Source: Micromonospora sp. Llam0
GTDB lineage: Bacteria > Actinomycetota > Actinomycetes > Mycobacteriales > Micromonosporaceae
Reading direction: 5' to 3'
DNA: 64,000 nt
Assembly (NCBI RefSeq): GCF_003751085.1
Contig: NZ_RJJY01000001.1
Span: forward strand, 3,534,001-3,598,000
The stretch's first letter is position 1; each line of letters opens with the position of its first letter. Shown here in pieces: positions 51,715-62,417 of this stretch. A program made the position numbers and the translations under genes. The notes beneath the pieces were generated by a model that had not been told where the DNA came from, did not search any database, and worked only from the letters and a program-made list of their open reading frames with translations.

Positions 51715-52429
51715 TTCGCGGATCGGCGGCGACGTCCGGGGCCGAGTCCGGGCGCAGGTCCGGGGCCGCTGGGAGGGCTGGGAGGTCAGGCCCGGCTTCG
51801 ACCCGGTCCGGCTCCGGACGCAGGTCCGGGTGGCTGGACCAGCCGGCCAGCATGGTGTACGCCAGCACCGCGCCGAGCGCCGGAGCGCCGAACGCGCCGG
51901 TGACCGTCGGCAGTACGCCGAACCACAGGTCGAAGTCGCCGGCCTGCAGGTCCGGTGGCCGCTCCAACTGGGCGCCGAGCGCCGCCGCCTCCAGTGCCCG
52001 CTGGTAGCCGGCCAGGCCGATCTGCCGGCCGAGGGCCCAGGCCAGCGCTGCCGCGCCGAGCCCGCCGACGGTGACGGCGACCAGCCCGTACGGTCCACGG
52101 GACCGGGGTAGCGACGCCCAGACGATGATCCCGGCGAGGATCCCGTAGCCGACGCCGAGCATCGCGAACCAGCCGTCGGCGGCGACGAAGTGCTCCGGGT
52201 CGCCGCCGCGTACCGCCGCGCCCTGCTCGGTTTTGACCACCGGGATCCAGGGGGCCAGCATCGACCAGGCGACGCCGAGCGGGGCACCGCCCACGGTGAT
52301 CGCGGCGGCGACGGACAACCCTGGCCGTCGCCAGATCCGGCGCCGGCCGGTGTCGGGCGGGGTTACCGGCGACGCCCCGGACGGGCCGGTCGGGTCGCCG
52401 GGTGGGCCGGCGTCGGCGGTGGAACTCAC
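51629..52429 (-). CDS. DUF2567-like four-helix membrane protein
   Basis: A 266-residue protein: Pro/Gly/Thr-rich cytoplasmic N terminus (1-35), four hydrophobic helices (about 40-60, 90-112, 118-138 and 172-195), and a Pro/Ala/Asp-rich tail from about 200. The segment AVRGGDPEHFVAADGWFAML resembles the signature of the mycobacterial DUF2567 proteins, which also lie near his genes. The function is unknown. It is separated from dnaE by 21 bases on the same strand. Confidence 0.7.
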   Translation of the reverse strand: MSSTADAGPPGDPTGPSGASPVTPPDTGRRRIWRRPGLSVAAAITVGGAPLGVAWSMLAPWIPVVKTEQGAAVRGGDPEHFVAADGWFAMLGVGYGILAGIIVWASLPRSRGPYGLVAVTVGGLGAAALAWALGRQIGLAGYQRALEAAALGAQLERPPDLQAGDFDLWFGVLPTVTGAFGAPALGAVLAYTMLAGWSSHPDLRPEPDRVEAGPDLPALPAAPDLRPDSAPDVAADPRISSDSPEPPTRATGPAPPAPGAAAPPPD

Positions 52430-52450
52430 CCGTCGATCCTCTCGCAGGTC

Positions 52451-55400
52451 TCAGCCGGCGACGGCGGTGGGGCCGAGGAGTGCCTTGAGGTCGGCCATCA
52501 ACGCGGTGGTCGGGGCGACCCGGTGCGGGCCGAGGCGCAGCAGGGTGGCGCGGCCGCCGTTGACGAGTTTGACGTGCACCTCGGCCGATCCGGGGTGGCT
52601 GGTCAGCACGTCGCGGAGGCTGTCGACCAGGGGCGGGGTGCAGCGGGCCGGGGACAGCGCGATCACGATGGGCTTGATCTCGTCGGCGGCGGTGATCTCC
52701 GGTACGGACAGGTCCATCGCCATCAGCCGGGGCTGGTCGTCGCGGCGGTCGATCCGGCCCTTGACCACGACGATGGCGTCCTCGGCGATGTACTGGCCGA
52801 CGAGTTCGTAGGTGTTCGGGAAGAACAGCACCTCGACGGCGCCGCCCAGGTCCTCCAGGGTGGCCGAGGCCCACGCGCGGCCCTGCTTGGTGATCCGCCG
52901 CTGCACCCCGGAGAGGATGCCGGCCAGGTTGACCACGGTGCCGTCGGCGACCGCGCCGTCCTCGGACAGGGCGGCGATGGACATGTCGGCGGCGTTGGCG
53001 AGGACGTGCTCGACACCGAACAGCGGGTGGTCGGAGACGTACAGGCCGAGCATCTCCCGTTCGAAGGTGAGCAGGTCGGTCTTGTCCCACTCGCCGTCCG
53101 GGATCGGCGGGGTGACCACCATCGGGCCCGCGCCGCCGCCGGCCGGGTCGGCGGCGCCGAACGCGTCGCCGAACAGGTCGTACTGGCCGACCGCTTCGTT
53201 GCGTTTGAGGTCCATGAACGAGTCGATCGCGTCGGCGTGCACGGTCAGCAGGCCCCGGCGGGTGTGTCCGAGGGAGTCGAACGCGCCCGCTTTGATCAAG
53301 GACTCGACGGTGCGTTTGTTGCAGGCCACCGGGTCGACCTTGCGCAGGAAGTCGTAGAAGTCGGTGTAGGCGCCCTTGTCCTTGCGGCACCGGGCGATCG
53401 CGTCGACGACGTTCGTGCCCACGTTACGCACGGCGGCCAGGCCGAACCGGATGTCGGCGCCGACGGCGGTGAACCGGGCTCCGGAGGCGTTGACGTCCGG
53501 CGGCAGCACCTTGATCTTCATCCGCCGGCATTCGGCCAGGTAGACGGCGGCCTTGTCCTTGTCGTCGCCGACGCTGGTCAGCAACGCGGCCATGTACTCG
53601 GCCGGGTAGTTGGCCTTCAGGTACGCGGTCCAGTAGGACACCAGGCCGTAGCCGGCGGTGTGCGCCTTGTTGAACGCGTAGTCGGAGAACGGGACCAGGA
53701 TGTCCCACAGCGTCTTGATCGCCTCGTCGGAGTAGCCGTTGTCCCGCATGCCCTGCGAGAACGGCACGTACTCCTTGTCCAGGATCTCCTTCTTCTTCTT
53801 GCCCATCGCCCGGCGCAGCAGGTCCGCGGCGCCGAGCGTGTAGCCGGCCAACTGCTGGGCGATCGCCATGACCTGCTCCTGGTAGACGATCAACCCGTAG
53901 GTGTCGCCCAGGATGTCGGCGAGCGGCTCGGCCAGCTCGGGGTGGATCGGCACCACCGGTTTACGGTTGTTCTTGCGGTCGGCGTACTCGTTGTGCGCGT
54001 TGGCGCCCATCGGACCCGGCCGGTACAGGGCGAGGACGGCGGAGATGTCCTCGAAGTTGTCCGGCACCATCGACCGCAGCAGCGACCGCATCGGCCCGCC
54101 GTCGAGCTGGAACACCCCGAGCGTGTCACCACGGGCGAGCAGCTCGTAGGCGCGCTTGTCGTCCAGCGGCAGATCCTCCAGGACCAGGTTGAGGTTCTGG
54201 TTGTCGGCGATCCCGGCCAGGCAGTCGTCCATCACGGTCAGGTTGCGCAGCCCGAGGAAGTCCATCTTCAGCAGGCCGATGGACTCACACGCGCCCATGT
54301 CCCACTGGGTGATGATCGCCCCGTCCTGCTCCCGCTTCTGGATCGGCAGCACGTCGACGAGCGGGTCCCGGGACAGGATCACCCCGGCGGCGTGCACCCC
54401 CCACTGCCGCTTCAGCCCCTCCAGGCCCTTGGCCGTGTCGACGATCTTGCGGACCTCGCCGTCGGACTCGTACAGCGACCGGAACTCCACCGCCTCCGGG
54501 TAGCGCGGGTGCTTCGGGTCGAAGATGCCGGTCAGCGGGATGTCCTTGCCCATCACCGGCGGCGGCATCGCCTTGGTGATCCGGTCACCCATCGCGAACG
54601 GGTAGCCGAGCACCCTGGCCGCGTCCTTGATCGCGGCCTTCGCCTTGATCGTGCCGTAGGTGATGATCTGGGCGACCCGTTCCTCGCCGTACCGCTCGGT
54701 CGCGTAGCGGATCATGTCACCGCGGCGACGCTCGTCGAAGTCCATGTCGATGTCCGGCATCGACACCCGGTCCGGATTCAGGAACCGCTCGAACAGCAGG
54801 CCGTGCGGGATCGGGTCCAGCTCGGTGATGCCCAGGGCGTACGCGATCAGCGCCCCGGCCGCCGAACCACGACCCGGACCGACCCGGATCCCTTCCCGCT
54901 TCGCGTAGTGCACCAGGTCCGCGGTCACCAGGAAGTAACCCGGGAAACCCATCTTGAGGATCACGTCGAGCTCGTACTCGGCCTGCCGGCGGTGCCCGTC
55001 GGGCACCCCACCCGGGAACCGGCGCCCCAGCCCCCGCAGCACCTCGGCCCGCAGGAACGACTCCTCGGTCTCCCCGGCCGGCACCGGGAACTGCGGCATC
55101 AGGTCCCGGGACGCGAACAACGCCGAATAGTCGCCGATCTTCTCGGCGATCTCGAGGGTGTTGTCACACGCCCCCGGCACCTCCGCGTCCCACAGTTTCC
55201 GCATCTCCGAAGCGGACTTGAGATAGAAATCCCGCGCGTCGAACTTGAACCGCTTCGGGTCCGCCATCGTCGAACCGGACTGGACACACAGCAGCACCTC
55301 GTGCGCGTCCGCGTCCCGTTCATGCGTGTAGTGCAGATCATTGGTCGCGACCGGTTTGAGATTCAACCGCTTACCGAGCCGGATCAGATCATCCCGGACC

Positions 55401-55993
55401 CGGGTCTCGATACCCAGTCCGTGGTCCATCAACTCCAGGTAGAAATTGTCGGCACCGAAGATGTCACGGAATTCGGCCGCCGACGCGCACGCCTTCTCGA
55501 AGTCACCGATCCGCAACCAGGTCTGGACCTCACCGGACGGGCACCCCGTCGTCGCGATGATCCCCTTGCCGTACTCGTTCAGCAGCTCCCGGTCCGCACG
55601 CGGCTTGTAGAAGTACCCCTCCAGGCTCGCCCGCGAACCCAACCGGAACAGGTTACGCAGACCGTCCGCGTCCGCCGCCAGCATCGTCATGTGCGTGTAC
55701 GCGCCACCACCGGAGACGTCGTTCTCCCCACCCTCGGCCCACCGCACCCTCGTCCGATCCCGACGATCCGTCCCAGGTGTGAGATACGCCTCCAAGCCGA
55801 TGATCGGTTTCACCCCGGCGCCGGTCGCCTGCTTGAAAAAGTCGTACGCGCCGAAAAGATTGCCGTGGTCGGTCATCGCCAGGGCCGGCATTTCCAGACG
55901 GTTGGCCTCGGCGAACAGTTCCTTCAACCGGGCCGCTCCATCGAGCATCGAATACTCTGTGTGCACGTGCAGGTGCACAAAACTATCGGACAC
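52451..55993 (-). CDS. dnaE: DNA polymerase III alpha subunit
   Basis: An 1180-residue replicative polymerase. PHP domain at the N terminus ([25 protein letters not shown]), palm with catalytic D416 and D418 in [12 protein letters not shown], third Asp region in the [13 protein letters not shown] area, then the helix-hairpin-helix and OB segments ([17 protein letters not shown]). No ImuA/ImuB genes are adjacent, and its features are those of the essential DnaE1. GTG 55993 gives the normal start; an ATG at 56023 adds ten residues. Confidence 0.96.
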   Translation of the reverse strand: MSDSFVHLHVHTEYSMLDGAARLKELFAEANRLEMPALAMTDHGNLFGAYDFFKQATGAGVKPIIGLEAYLTPGTDRRDRTRVRWAEGGENDVSGGGAYTHMTMLAADADGLRNLFRLGSRASLEGYFYKPRADRELLNEYGKGIIATTGCPSGEVQTWLRIGDFEKACASAAEFRDIFGADNFYLELMDHGLGIETRVRDDLIRLGKRLNLKPVATNDLHYTHERDADAHEVLLCVQSGSTMADPKRFKFDARDFYLKSASEMRKLWDAEVPGACDNTLEIAEKIGDYSALFASRDLMPQFPVPAGETEESFLRAEVLRGLGRRFPGGVPDGHRRQAEYELDVILKMGFPGYFLVTADLVHYAKREGIRVGPGRGSAAGALIAYALGITELDPIPHGLLFERFLNPDRVSMPDIDMDFDERRRGDMIRYATERYGEERVAQIITYGTIKAKAAIKDAARVLGYPFAMGDRITKAMPPPVMGKDIPLTGIFDPKHPRYPEAVEFRSLYESDGEVRKIVDTAKGLEGLKRQWGVHAAGVILSRDPLVDVLPIQKREQDGAIITQWDMGACESIGLLKMDFLGLRNLTVMDDCLAGIADNQNLNLVLEDLPLDDKRAYELLARGDTLGVFQLDGGPMRSLLRSMVPDNFEDISAVLALYRPGPMGANAHNEYADRKNNRKPVVPIHPELAEPLADILGDTYGLIVYQEQVMAIAQQLAGYTLGAADLLRRAMGKKKKEILDKEYVPFSQGMRDNGYSDEAIKTLWDILVPFSDYAFNKAHTAGYGLVSYWTAYLKANYPAEYMAALLTSVGDDKDKAAVYLAECRRMKIKVLPPDVNASGARFTAVGADIRFGLAAVRNVGTNVVDAIARCRKDKGAYTDFYDFLRKVDPVACNKRTVESLIKAGAFDSLGHTRRGLLTVHADAIDSFMDLKRNEAVGQYDLFGDAFGAADPAGGGAGPMVVTPPIPDGEWDKTDLLTFEREMLGLYVSDHPLFGVEHVLANAADMSIAALSEDGAVADGTVVNLAGILSGVQRRITKQGRAWASATLEDLGGAVEVLFFPNTYELVGQYIAEDAIVVVKGRIDRRDDQPRLMAMDLSVPEITAADEIKPIVIALSPARCTPPLVDSLRDVLTSHPGSAEVHVKLVNGGRATLLRLGPHRVAPTTALMADLKALLGPTAVAG

Positions 55994-56185
55994 CGACCCG
56001 GCCCCCTTCTCCCGTCCCGGCACGACCAGCGAACCCTATCGTGTCGCCACCGACGCCGCACCGAGGCGCGCGGAGTCCGCAGCCGCACGGCCCAGCACTA
56101 CTTTCACTCGCCGCGACTCGCGACACTCCCGGCAGACCACGAGCTCCACCCGACAACACCGTCAGTGAGGGTTTACCGTCTCTGT

Positions 56186-57754
56186 GTGAGCACAGCCAGA
56201 CAGAGACCCACATTTCGCTCCAGGTTGGCCGGCATCGGCGTCGAGGCGCTGGTCAGCATCGGCGCCGCGTTCGGGTTCCTGGCCTGGAGCAAAGACATAA
56301 ATGTCGATCCGCTGGACCGGAAAGGCCAGGTGAGCGGCCTGGCCGCACTCCAGCTTCGGTTCGCGGTGCTGGCCGGCGTGCTGGTCGTCGCGATGGTGCT
56401 GACGCACCGGCTGCTCGCCCCGGCGCACCGGCCGTACGTCGTCCGGGCCGGCTGCGCCGCGGTCGCCGGGCTCGCCACCGGGCTCGTCGCCGGTGGGATC
56501 GGGGTGGCGCTGCGCGGCACCCAGCTGCCGCTGTGGGCCGGCGGCGGCGACTACCAGTGGATCCTCGAATGGACCGCCGCGCTGTGGTCCGGGCAGGAGA
56601 TCTCCGACCACTACCCACCAGCCGTCTTCTGGACGATCGGAGCCTGGGCCCGGCTGACCGACCAGCCGCACGTCCTCGCCCTCAAGGACCTCCAGTTGGC
56701 CGGTACCGCCCTGTTCGGCCCGGCCGCCTACCTGGCCTGGCGACTGGTGCTGCGTCCGCTCTGGGCGGTGACCGTCGGGGTGCTGGCGATGCTGCCGATG
56801 ATCGAACCGGTCAAGCCGTACCCGCAGATCACCCTGGTGATGCTGATCCCGGTGCTGGTGAAGTTCCTGTCGACGGTCCGCCGGGCGGACCGGATGACCG
56901 CCCGGCTGGCGCTGCTGGCCGGCACGCTGGCCGGGGTCGGCCTCGGGCTGCTCTTCCTGCTCTACTCCGGATGGTTCGTCTGGTGCGCCGGCGGCATGCT
57001 GGTGGCCGTCGCGCTGACCGCACCGTGGCGGACCGGCTGGCGGCTGGTCCTACTGCTCGGCGGGGCGACCGTGGTCAGCTTCGTGCTGGTCGGCTGGGTA
57101 CATCTGCGCGGCCTGCTCGCCCCGACCGGCGGCACCTCCGACGACTACTTCTACTTCGACACCGACACCGAGCCGGCGTACATCGCGATGTGGCGCAACG
57201 ACCGGCCGGCCGACGTCGGCCCGGTCTGGCCGCCGGTCGGCGAACTCGGCGGGGTCGGGCTGTTCACCCTGCTGCTCGCCGCCGGGCTCGGGCTGGCCCT
57301 CGCGCTGGCCTGGCGGCGCAGCATCGTGATCGCCCTCGGCGCGTGCGCGGCCAGCGCCTGGTTCCTGCGGATGTGGCTGGCCAGCGAACAGTGGGAGACC
57401 CAGACCGTACGGCTGTATCCGCGGACCACCGCCGTGGTGCTCTACTGCCTGCTGATTCTCACCGGATTCGGTGTGCTGCTCGCCGTCCAACGCTGGCGCG
57501 GCCGCACCGGCACCGCCGGACCGGCCAGCCGGGAGCCGACCGCACCGGTCGGGCTGCTGCTCGTGCCGCTGCTTTTCGTGCTCGCCTCCGCCGGGTCAGC
57601 CACCGTCGACCGGTACATGCCCGACGAACGGACCAACCACGCCGGCTACTTCGCCTGGATCGCGCACACCACGCCCTACCCGGACGGCCGATGCTCCCGC
57701 TGGGGGGTGGCGCACGGCTGCCAGCCGACGGCCGACCGGGTGCCAGCCGACTGA
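56186..57754 (+). CDS. AftA-like arabinofuranosyltransferase (GT85-type)
   Basis: A 522-residue integral membrane glycosyltransferase with about 11 hydrophobic segments. Motifs resemble AftA, the enzyme that places the first arabinofuranose on galactan: GGGDYQWILEWTAALW, HYPPAVFWTIGAWARLT and EPVKPYPQITLVML, and in the C-terminal half DDYFYFDTDTEPAYIAMWRN. It uses decaprenyl-phosphoryl-arabinose in mycobacteria. Micromonosporaceae have arabinose in their wall, which fits. GTG 56186 is my choice; GTG 56165 is also in frame. It is divergent from dnaE. The exact acceptor is unproven. Confidence 0.75.
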   Translation: MSTARQRPTFRSRLAGIGVEALVSIGAAFGFLAWSKDINVDPLDRKGQVSGLAALQLRFAVLAGVLVVAMVLTHRLLAPAHRPYVVRAGCAAVAGLATGLVAGGIGVALRGTQLPLWAGGGDYQWILEWTAALWSGQEISDHYPPAVFWTIGAWARLTDQPHVLALKDLQLAGTALFGPAAYLAWRLVLRPLWAVTVGVLAMLPMIEPVKPYPQITLVMLIPVLVKFLSTVRRADRMTARLALLAGTLAGVGLGLLFLLYSGWFVWCAGGMLVAVALTAPWRTGWRLVLLLGGATVVSFVLVGWVHLRGLLAPTGGTSDDYFYFDTDTEPAYIAMWRNDRPADVGPVWPPVGELGGVGLFTLLLAAGLGLALALAWRRSIVIALGACAASAWFLRMWLASEQWETQTVRLYPRTTAVVLYCLLILTGFGVLLAVQRWRGRTGTAGPASREPTAPVGLLLVPLLFVLASAGSATVDRYMPDERTNHAGYFAWIAHTTPYPDGRCSRWGVAHGCQPTADRVPAD

Positions 57755-57799
57755 ACCGGGCTCAGCCGACCGACCCGGTCTCAACCAACGAAAACCGGC

Positions 57800-59311
57800 T
57801 CAGCGGACGAACGGCTCCAGCATCATCGCGGCCGCCTGCAGCCACGCCTGCCGCGTCTCCGGCTGCAACTGCACGTACTCGATCGACGACCCGGTCTCCA
57901 GGGCCGGGTCGTAGGGCACCACGGCCACCGCCCGGGTCCGGGTGGCGAAGTGCCGGCGCAGGTCGTCGAGCAGCGGCATCGGCCCCGGACTCGGACAGGA
58001 CAGCAACGTCACCGCGTTACGCACCAGGTCGCCCATGCCGACGTCGTCCAGCAGGTCCAGCATCCAGTCCGCGGTGAACGCCGCGTCCTCCCGGGGCACG
58101 CAGGTGACCACCAGCTGATCGGCGGCCTGCAGGACGGTCTGCCAGTTGGCGCTCTCCACGTTGTTGCCGGTGTCCACACAGATCACGTCGTGGGTCCGGC
58201 GGAGCAGCTCCAGCACCCGCCGGACGGTGTGCGGATCGAGACGCTGCGCGAACCGAGGGCTCTCCTCACCGGCGAGTACGTCGTACGAGCCGTCGGAGGC
58301 ATGCCTGAGGTAGTCGTCGAGCCGGTCGGTCAACTCGTAGCCGTGCGAGCCCTCGATCTCCACCAGATCGGAGATCAGATGGCGGATGGTCCGGGCATGA
58401 CGGGCGCTGCCGGCCCGCAGCCCGAGCGTACCGCGCAGCTCGTTGTCGTCCCAGGCGAGCACCCCACGGCCACGGACGCTACCGATCGTCGCCGCAGCGA
58501 GGACGGTCGCCGTCGTCTTGTGCACCCCACCCTTCGGATTCGCGAACGCCAGTACCCGCGGTATGCCGAGGTTGCGGCGCAGGATGCCGGTGGCGCGGTC
58601 GACCTCCGCGTCGGGCCGGCTCTCCCGCCACTCGATCCGCGCCGGGTATCCGCCGCCGCCGTCCTGGCCCGGCGGGTACCCCGGCCCGGGCCCGCCCCGG
58701 CGGGGCGGCTCGGCGACCGGCGGATAGCCGCCGACCTCGGGGCCGCCGGCAAAGCCCTGCTCGGCAGGTGGCGGCACACTCGGACGCACCGGGCGGGCGC
58801 CCCGGTCCGGAGGGCGGCCGGGCAGCACCGGATAGCTGGGTGCGTAGCCACCCGGGGCGACCGGATCCGGCGGCGGTGCCAGGGCGGCGTACCGACCGGC
58901 GGCCGGCGCCGGCGGCCCCGGGTCGGCCGGATAGCCAGGATCAACGGGATAGCCAGGACCGGCCGAATGGCCGGGATCAACGGGATAGCCAGGATCAGCG
59001 GGGTGGCCGAGGGTCGAAGGGTGACCGGGACCGGCCGGATGACCGGAGTCGCCCATCCAACTAGAACCGGCGGAATGCCCCGGCTCCGGGTGGTGACCCG
59101 GCACCTGCGCGATGCCGTTGGGCACCTGGGCGGTGCCGCGACCGTTCTCCCGCGACCGGGGCGCCGCCCCGTTGCGGTCCGCCGCCCCGTTGCGGTCCGC
59201 CACCTCGGGCTGCTCACCGGTACGGCCACCGAGGCGAGCCCGGTCGAGCAGCGCACGCCAGCGCGGCGCTGGTTCGGCAGGCCGGCCCCAGCCGGACTCG
59301 GTGCCCTCCAC
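57800..59311 (-). CDS. MinD/ParA-like ATPase with proline-rich N terminus, EspI-like
   Basis: A 503-residue protein. Residues 1-235 are disordered and rich in Pro, Gly, Tyr, Asp and His, with tandem GYPVDPG and GYPADPG units (DNA repeats at about 58920-59040). The C-terminal half is a MinD/ParA ATPase: FANPKGGVHKTTATVLA with the deviant Walker A Lys at K265, then DVICVDTGNNVESANWQ and VVTCVPREDAAF. This architecture is that of EspI, which modulates ESX-1 secretion in mycobacteria according to ATP state, but other disordered-MinD proteins exist. No ESX core gene in the window. Confidence 0.85.
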   Translation of the reverse strand: MEGTESGWGRPAEPAPRWRALLDRARLGGRTGEQPEVADRNGAADRNGAAPRSRENGRGTAQVPNGIAQVPGHHPEPGHSAGSSWMGDSGHPAGPGHPSTLGHPADPGYPVDPGHSAGPGYPVDPGYPADPGPPAPAAGRYAALAPPPDPVAPGGYAPSYPVLPGRPPDRGARPVRPSVPPPAEQGFAGGPEVGGYPPVAEPPRRGGPGPGYPPGQDGGGGYPARIEWRESRPDAEVDRATGILRRNLGIPRVLAFANPKGGVHKTTATVLAAATIGSVRGRGVLAWDDNELRGTLGLRAGSARHARTIRHLISDLVEIEGSHGYELTDRLDDYLRHASDGSYDVLAGEESPRFAQRLDPHTVRRVLELLRRTHDVICVDTGNNVESANWQTVLQAADQLVVTCVPREDAAFTADWMLDLLDDVGMGDLVRNAVTLLSCPSPGPMPLLDDLRRHFATRTRAVAVVPYDPALETGSSIEYVQLQPETRQAWLQAAAMMLEPFVR

Positions 59312-59522
59312 GGCTCGCCCTCCCAGCGCTATCGGTCCCCGCCTGACAGGCTACGAAGCTAGACCTGTTCAGGCCACACCGCCAAAGGCCCGTTGTTCGC
59401 CCCGACCGGCCAACTCTGCCGGACTCCCCCGGTCCGGTCACTGCAGCCGTCACCTGACGAGGATCGTGGCGGCACCGGGGGTAGCGTACGGAACCGGGAC
59501 ACCGGTGGTCGATACCGGCCCG

Positions 59523-60737
59523 CTACCAAGGTTCACCGCTAGGGTTCGCCGGGCAGCCCGACGGTCCGACGGTGGCCGGCGACGCACCGGTCGGCGACTC
59601 GGTACAGCCGGCCGGCGTACCAGCCGTCGCGGCCGGACGCCCCGCCCCGTTGGTCGACCGGCCCGGCGGGGCCGTGGTCGGGCTCCCCGAGCCGGCCGTC
59701 GACGTGTCGGCGCCGTCCCGGGTGCCGTCGTCCGCGTCCGGGGCGGAATCGGCGCTGCCCGGGGCGGAATCATGGTCGGGTGCGGACCCGGTCCGCACGC
59801 CTGACCCCGCGTCCGGGTCGCCGTCGGTCGCCGGAGCGACACTGGTCGGACCGCCGCCGACCGCGCTGTCGGCCGCGCCGCCCGGCTCAGCGGCTGGCAC
59901 GTCGAACGGCAACCCGCTGCTGGTGAGCGCGGCGTCGCCGACCGGCACCACCTCGTCGTACTCCGGCAGCGGAGGCAGGAACACCGCCCGGTCCAGGCGA
60001 CGGACCTCTGGCGCGGGATCGACGGCCCGGATCTCGGCCAGCCGGGCCAGCCTGCGCAGGTCGACCGGGACGCCCTGGACCACCGCCGCGAACACGCAGG
60101 CACAGTGGTCGCGGTAGGCAGCGGCCTCGGCGGTGGCCACCCGGGCACCCTTGTCGTAGGCCAGCCACTGGTCCAGGTCGGCTGCCCGGCCGAGCTCGGC
60201 GACCCGGCGGCGGTAGTCGGTCGCCTGCCTGCTCTTGCGCTCGGCGACCTGTTCCATCCCGGTCAGCACGTCCTCGGGCAACCGGAAGGCCGGCATCCGG
60301 ATCACCTGGGTCTTCTCCCGCCCCAGCGGAACCCGGGTGTACACCTCCACGACGGACACTCCGGGCAGGACAGCGGCGAGCCGGTCGGGGGCCAGATACC
60401 CGTTGAAGGTCACCAACGCGTAGTTGTCGCCGGTCGACCCGGCCGGTGCCGGATCCTCCGGCAGGGTGGCCAGCTCGCCACTTACCGCCCGGAGGTAGTC
60501 CGGTATGGACTCGCCCTCGGCTACTCCCACCTGCACGACGTCGTCCACCGCGCGGACGGCGCCGTCGTCGTGATCCACCGCCCAGACGGCGGCGGCCAGC
60601 ACCGCGCTGATCGACACCCCGGCCACCCCGACGAGCAGTTGGGGACGGACCGGTCGTTGCGCGAGCCGGACGGCGGCGTCCACCAGGATCGGCAGCAGCC
60701 GTCGGTCGATTCGCCGCAACAGGTCGCCGGCACGCAC
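59523..60737 (-). CDS. single-pass membrane protein with disordered C terminus
   Basis: A 404-residue protein from GTG 60737 with GGGGAG six bases upstream; an earlier start at 60800 overlaps the pseudouridine synthase stop. One hydrophobic helix (about 31-52, LLVGVAGVSISAVLAAAVW), then an extracellular-looking folded region (about 55-260) and a 145-residue tail of Ser, Thr, Gly, Pro and Asp. Two Cys (in YRDHCACVFAAV) are close together. No family recognised. It lies upstream of the EspI-like ATPase on the same strand (211-base gap), so a link is possible. Confidence 0.75.
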   Translation of the reverse strand: MRAGDLLRRIDRRLLPILVDAAVRLAQRPVRPQLLVGVAGVSISAVLAAAVWAVDHDDGAVRAVDDVVQVGVAEGESIPDYLRAVSGELATLPEDPAPAGSTGDNYALVTFNGYLAPDRLAAVLPGVSVVEVYTRVPLGREKTQVIRMPAFRLPEDVLTGMEQVAERKSRQATDYRRRVAELGRAADLDQWLAYDKGARVATAEAAAYRDHCACVFAAVVQGVPVDLRRLARLAEIRAVDPAPEVRRLDRAVFLPPLPEYDEVVPVGDAALTSSGLPFDVPAAEPGGAADSAVGGGPTSVAPATDGDPDAGSGVRTGSAPDHDSAPGSADSAPDADDGTRDGADTSTAGSGSPTTAPPGRSTNGAGRPAATAGTPAGCTESPTGASPATVGPSGCPANPSGEPW

Positions 60738-60796
60738 GGGCGACTCCCCTTCCCCGATGGCGGGTGGACGCTGAGTGACCGCGTGTTCGCCGGCTC

Positions 60797-61738
60797 TCAA
60801 TCGCCGAGCACGGCCAGGGCACGCTTCAAGTCGTCAGGGTAGTCGCTGTGGAAGCGAACTTCCTCCGCCGTACGGGGGTGTACGAAACTGAGCGCACGGG
60901 CATGCAACCACTGGCGGGTCAGCCCGAGTCGGGCGGCGAGTGTCGGATCCGCACCGTACGTCAGGTCACCTACGCACGGGTGCCGCAGCGCGGAGAAGTG
61001 CACCCGGATCTGGTGGGTACGGCCGGTCTCCAGGCGGATGTCGACCAGACTGGCAGCTGGAAAAGCCTCCACCGTCTCGTAGTGGGTGACGCTCGGTTTG
61101 CCGCCCGAGACCACCGCCCACCGGTAGTCGTGGGTGGGATGGCGGTCGATCGGGGCGTCGATGGTCCCGCGCAGCGGGTCGAGGTGCCCCTGCACGACGG
61201 CGTGGTAGCGCTTGTCCACCTCGCGTTCCTTGAACGCGCGTTTGAGCACCGAGTACGCGTGCTCGCTCTTGGCCACCACCATCAGCCCGCTGGTGCCGAC
61301 GTCGAGCCGGTGCACGATGCCCTGGCGTTCGGCCGCGCCACTGGTCGCGATGGTGTGACCGGCCGCCGCCAGACCGGCCAGCACCGTCGGGCCGGTCCAC
61401 CCGGGGCTCGGGTGCGCCGCCACGCCCACCGGCTTGTCCACCACCACGATGTCCTCGTCGGCGTACTCGACCCGCAGTCCGTCGACCGGTTGGGCGATCA
61501 CCACCGGAGCCGCGACCGGCGCCGGCAGGACCACCTCCAGCCAGGCGCCGGCGGTCACCCGGTCGGACTTGTGCCGGGTGACCCCGTCCACCGCGGCGTC
61601 GCCGGACTCCACCAGCGCGGCGGCCGCGGTGCGGGACAGTCCGAACAGCCGGGAGACAGCCTGATCGAGCCGGGTGCCGTCGAGCCCGTCGGGCACCGGC
61701 AGCGACCGTCGCTCCCCTTGGCGGGCGGGTGTGGTCAA
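60797..61738 (-). CDS. RluA/RluD-family pseudouridine synthase
   Basis: A 313-residue RNA pseudouridine synthase. S4 domain at 15-75 ([20 protein letters not shown]), then the catalytic Asp D146 in [13 protein letters not shown] and the typical AQRLDLAR-like closing part ([13 protein letters not shown]). In RluD the modified sites are in 23S rRNA helix 69; that role is inferred. It overlaps lspA by four bases. Confidence 0.94.
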   Translation of the reverse strand: MTTPARQGERRSLPVPDGLDGTRLDQAVSRLFGLSRTAAAALVESGDAAVDGVTRHKSDRVTAGAWLEVVLPAPVAAPVVIAQPVDGLRVEYADEDIVVVDKPVGVAAHPSPGWTGPTVLAGLAAAGHTIATSGAAERQGIVHRLDVGTSGLMVVAKSEHAYSVLKRAFKEREVDKRYHAVVQGHLDPLRGTIDAPIDRHPTHDYRWAVVSGGKPSVTHYETVEAFPAASLVDIRLETGRTHQIRVHFSALRHPCVGDLTYGADPTLAARLGLTRQWLHARALSFVHPRTAEEVRFHSDYPDDLKRALAVLGD

Positions 61739-62292
61739 CGGTCCACCTTTCCGGACAGCCGGTGGCCGTCGCGCTGTCGGCCGGTCAGTTCCAGCAGTAC
61801 GGCGAGGAGTACGCCGACGACCAACGCGCTGTCGGCCACGTTGAAGATCGGGAAGACCTGGCCGTACGGGTGGAAGACGCTGAACATGTCCACCACCTGG
61901 CCGAGGAGGGGCCCGGGTGCGCGGAACATCCGGTCCAGGAAGTTGCCGAGCGCCCCGCCGAGGATCAGCCCGAGCGCCACCGCCCAGGGCAGCGACCGCA
62001 GCCCTCTGGTCAACCAGCCGATCCAGCCGACGACCGCCACGGTGACGAGCGGGAATATCCAGGTGTAGTCGGATCCGAGGCTGAACGCCGCACCGCTGTT
62101 ACGGATCAGCGTCAGGTAGAGGGCACCGCCCAGCAGGCGGACCGGTTCCCGGTCGGTGAGGGCGCTGATCGCCCACTGCTTCGTGCCGAGGTCGACGAGC
62201 AGTGCCGCCGCCGCGACCAGGGCGAAGGTCCACAGCGCAGGTCGGCCGGCCCCCGTCACCGGCGGGCCGGTGACGGGTCTGCCATCGCCCAC
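61735..62292 (-). CDS. lspA: lipoprotein signal peptidase
   Basis: A 185-residue aspartic membrane peptidase that cleaves the signal of lipoproteins after Lgt acts. The catalytic pair is D120 in LGNFLDR and D154 in [10 protein letters not shown], with [11 protein letters not shown] between. About four helices. An extra N-terminal segment of about 20 residues rich in Gly and Pro. It overlaps the pseudouridine synthase by four bases. Confidence 0.96.
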   Translation of the reverse strand: MGDGRPVTGPPVTGAGRPALWTFALVAAAALLVDLGTKQWAISALTDREPVRLLGGALYLTLIRNSGAAFSLGSDYTWIFPLVTVAVVGWIGWLTRGLRSLPWAVALGLILGGALGNFLDRMFRAPGPLLGQVVDMFSVFHPYGQVFPIFNVADSALVVGVLLAVLLELTGRQRDGHRLSGKVDR

Positions 62293-62417
62293 TTCAGGTG
62301 CTGGCGGGGCGTCGCCACCGGCGTTGGGAACGTCCGGGCGCGGATCGCCGTCGGCGGACAGACGCCTCTCCCTTCTCAGTGGAGCGGCTCGCCCGCGTCG
62401 GGCCCGTCACCGCTCGG

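Noticed and set aside
52190..56185. A very long plus-strand frame across dnaE joined to the glycosyltransferase
   Set aside because: The part over dnaE is an antisense shadow; the real gene begins around 56186 where membrane segments start.
59312..59522. A 28-codon frame after the single-pass membrane protein gene
   Set aside because: Too short, without a ribosome site or recognisable sequence; kept as intergenic.
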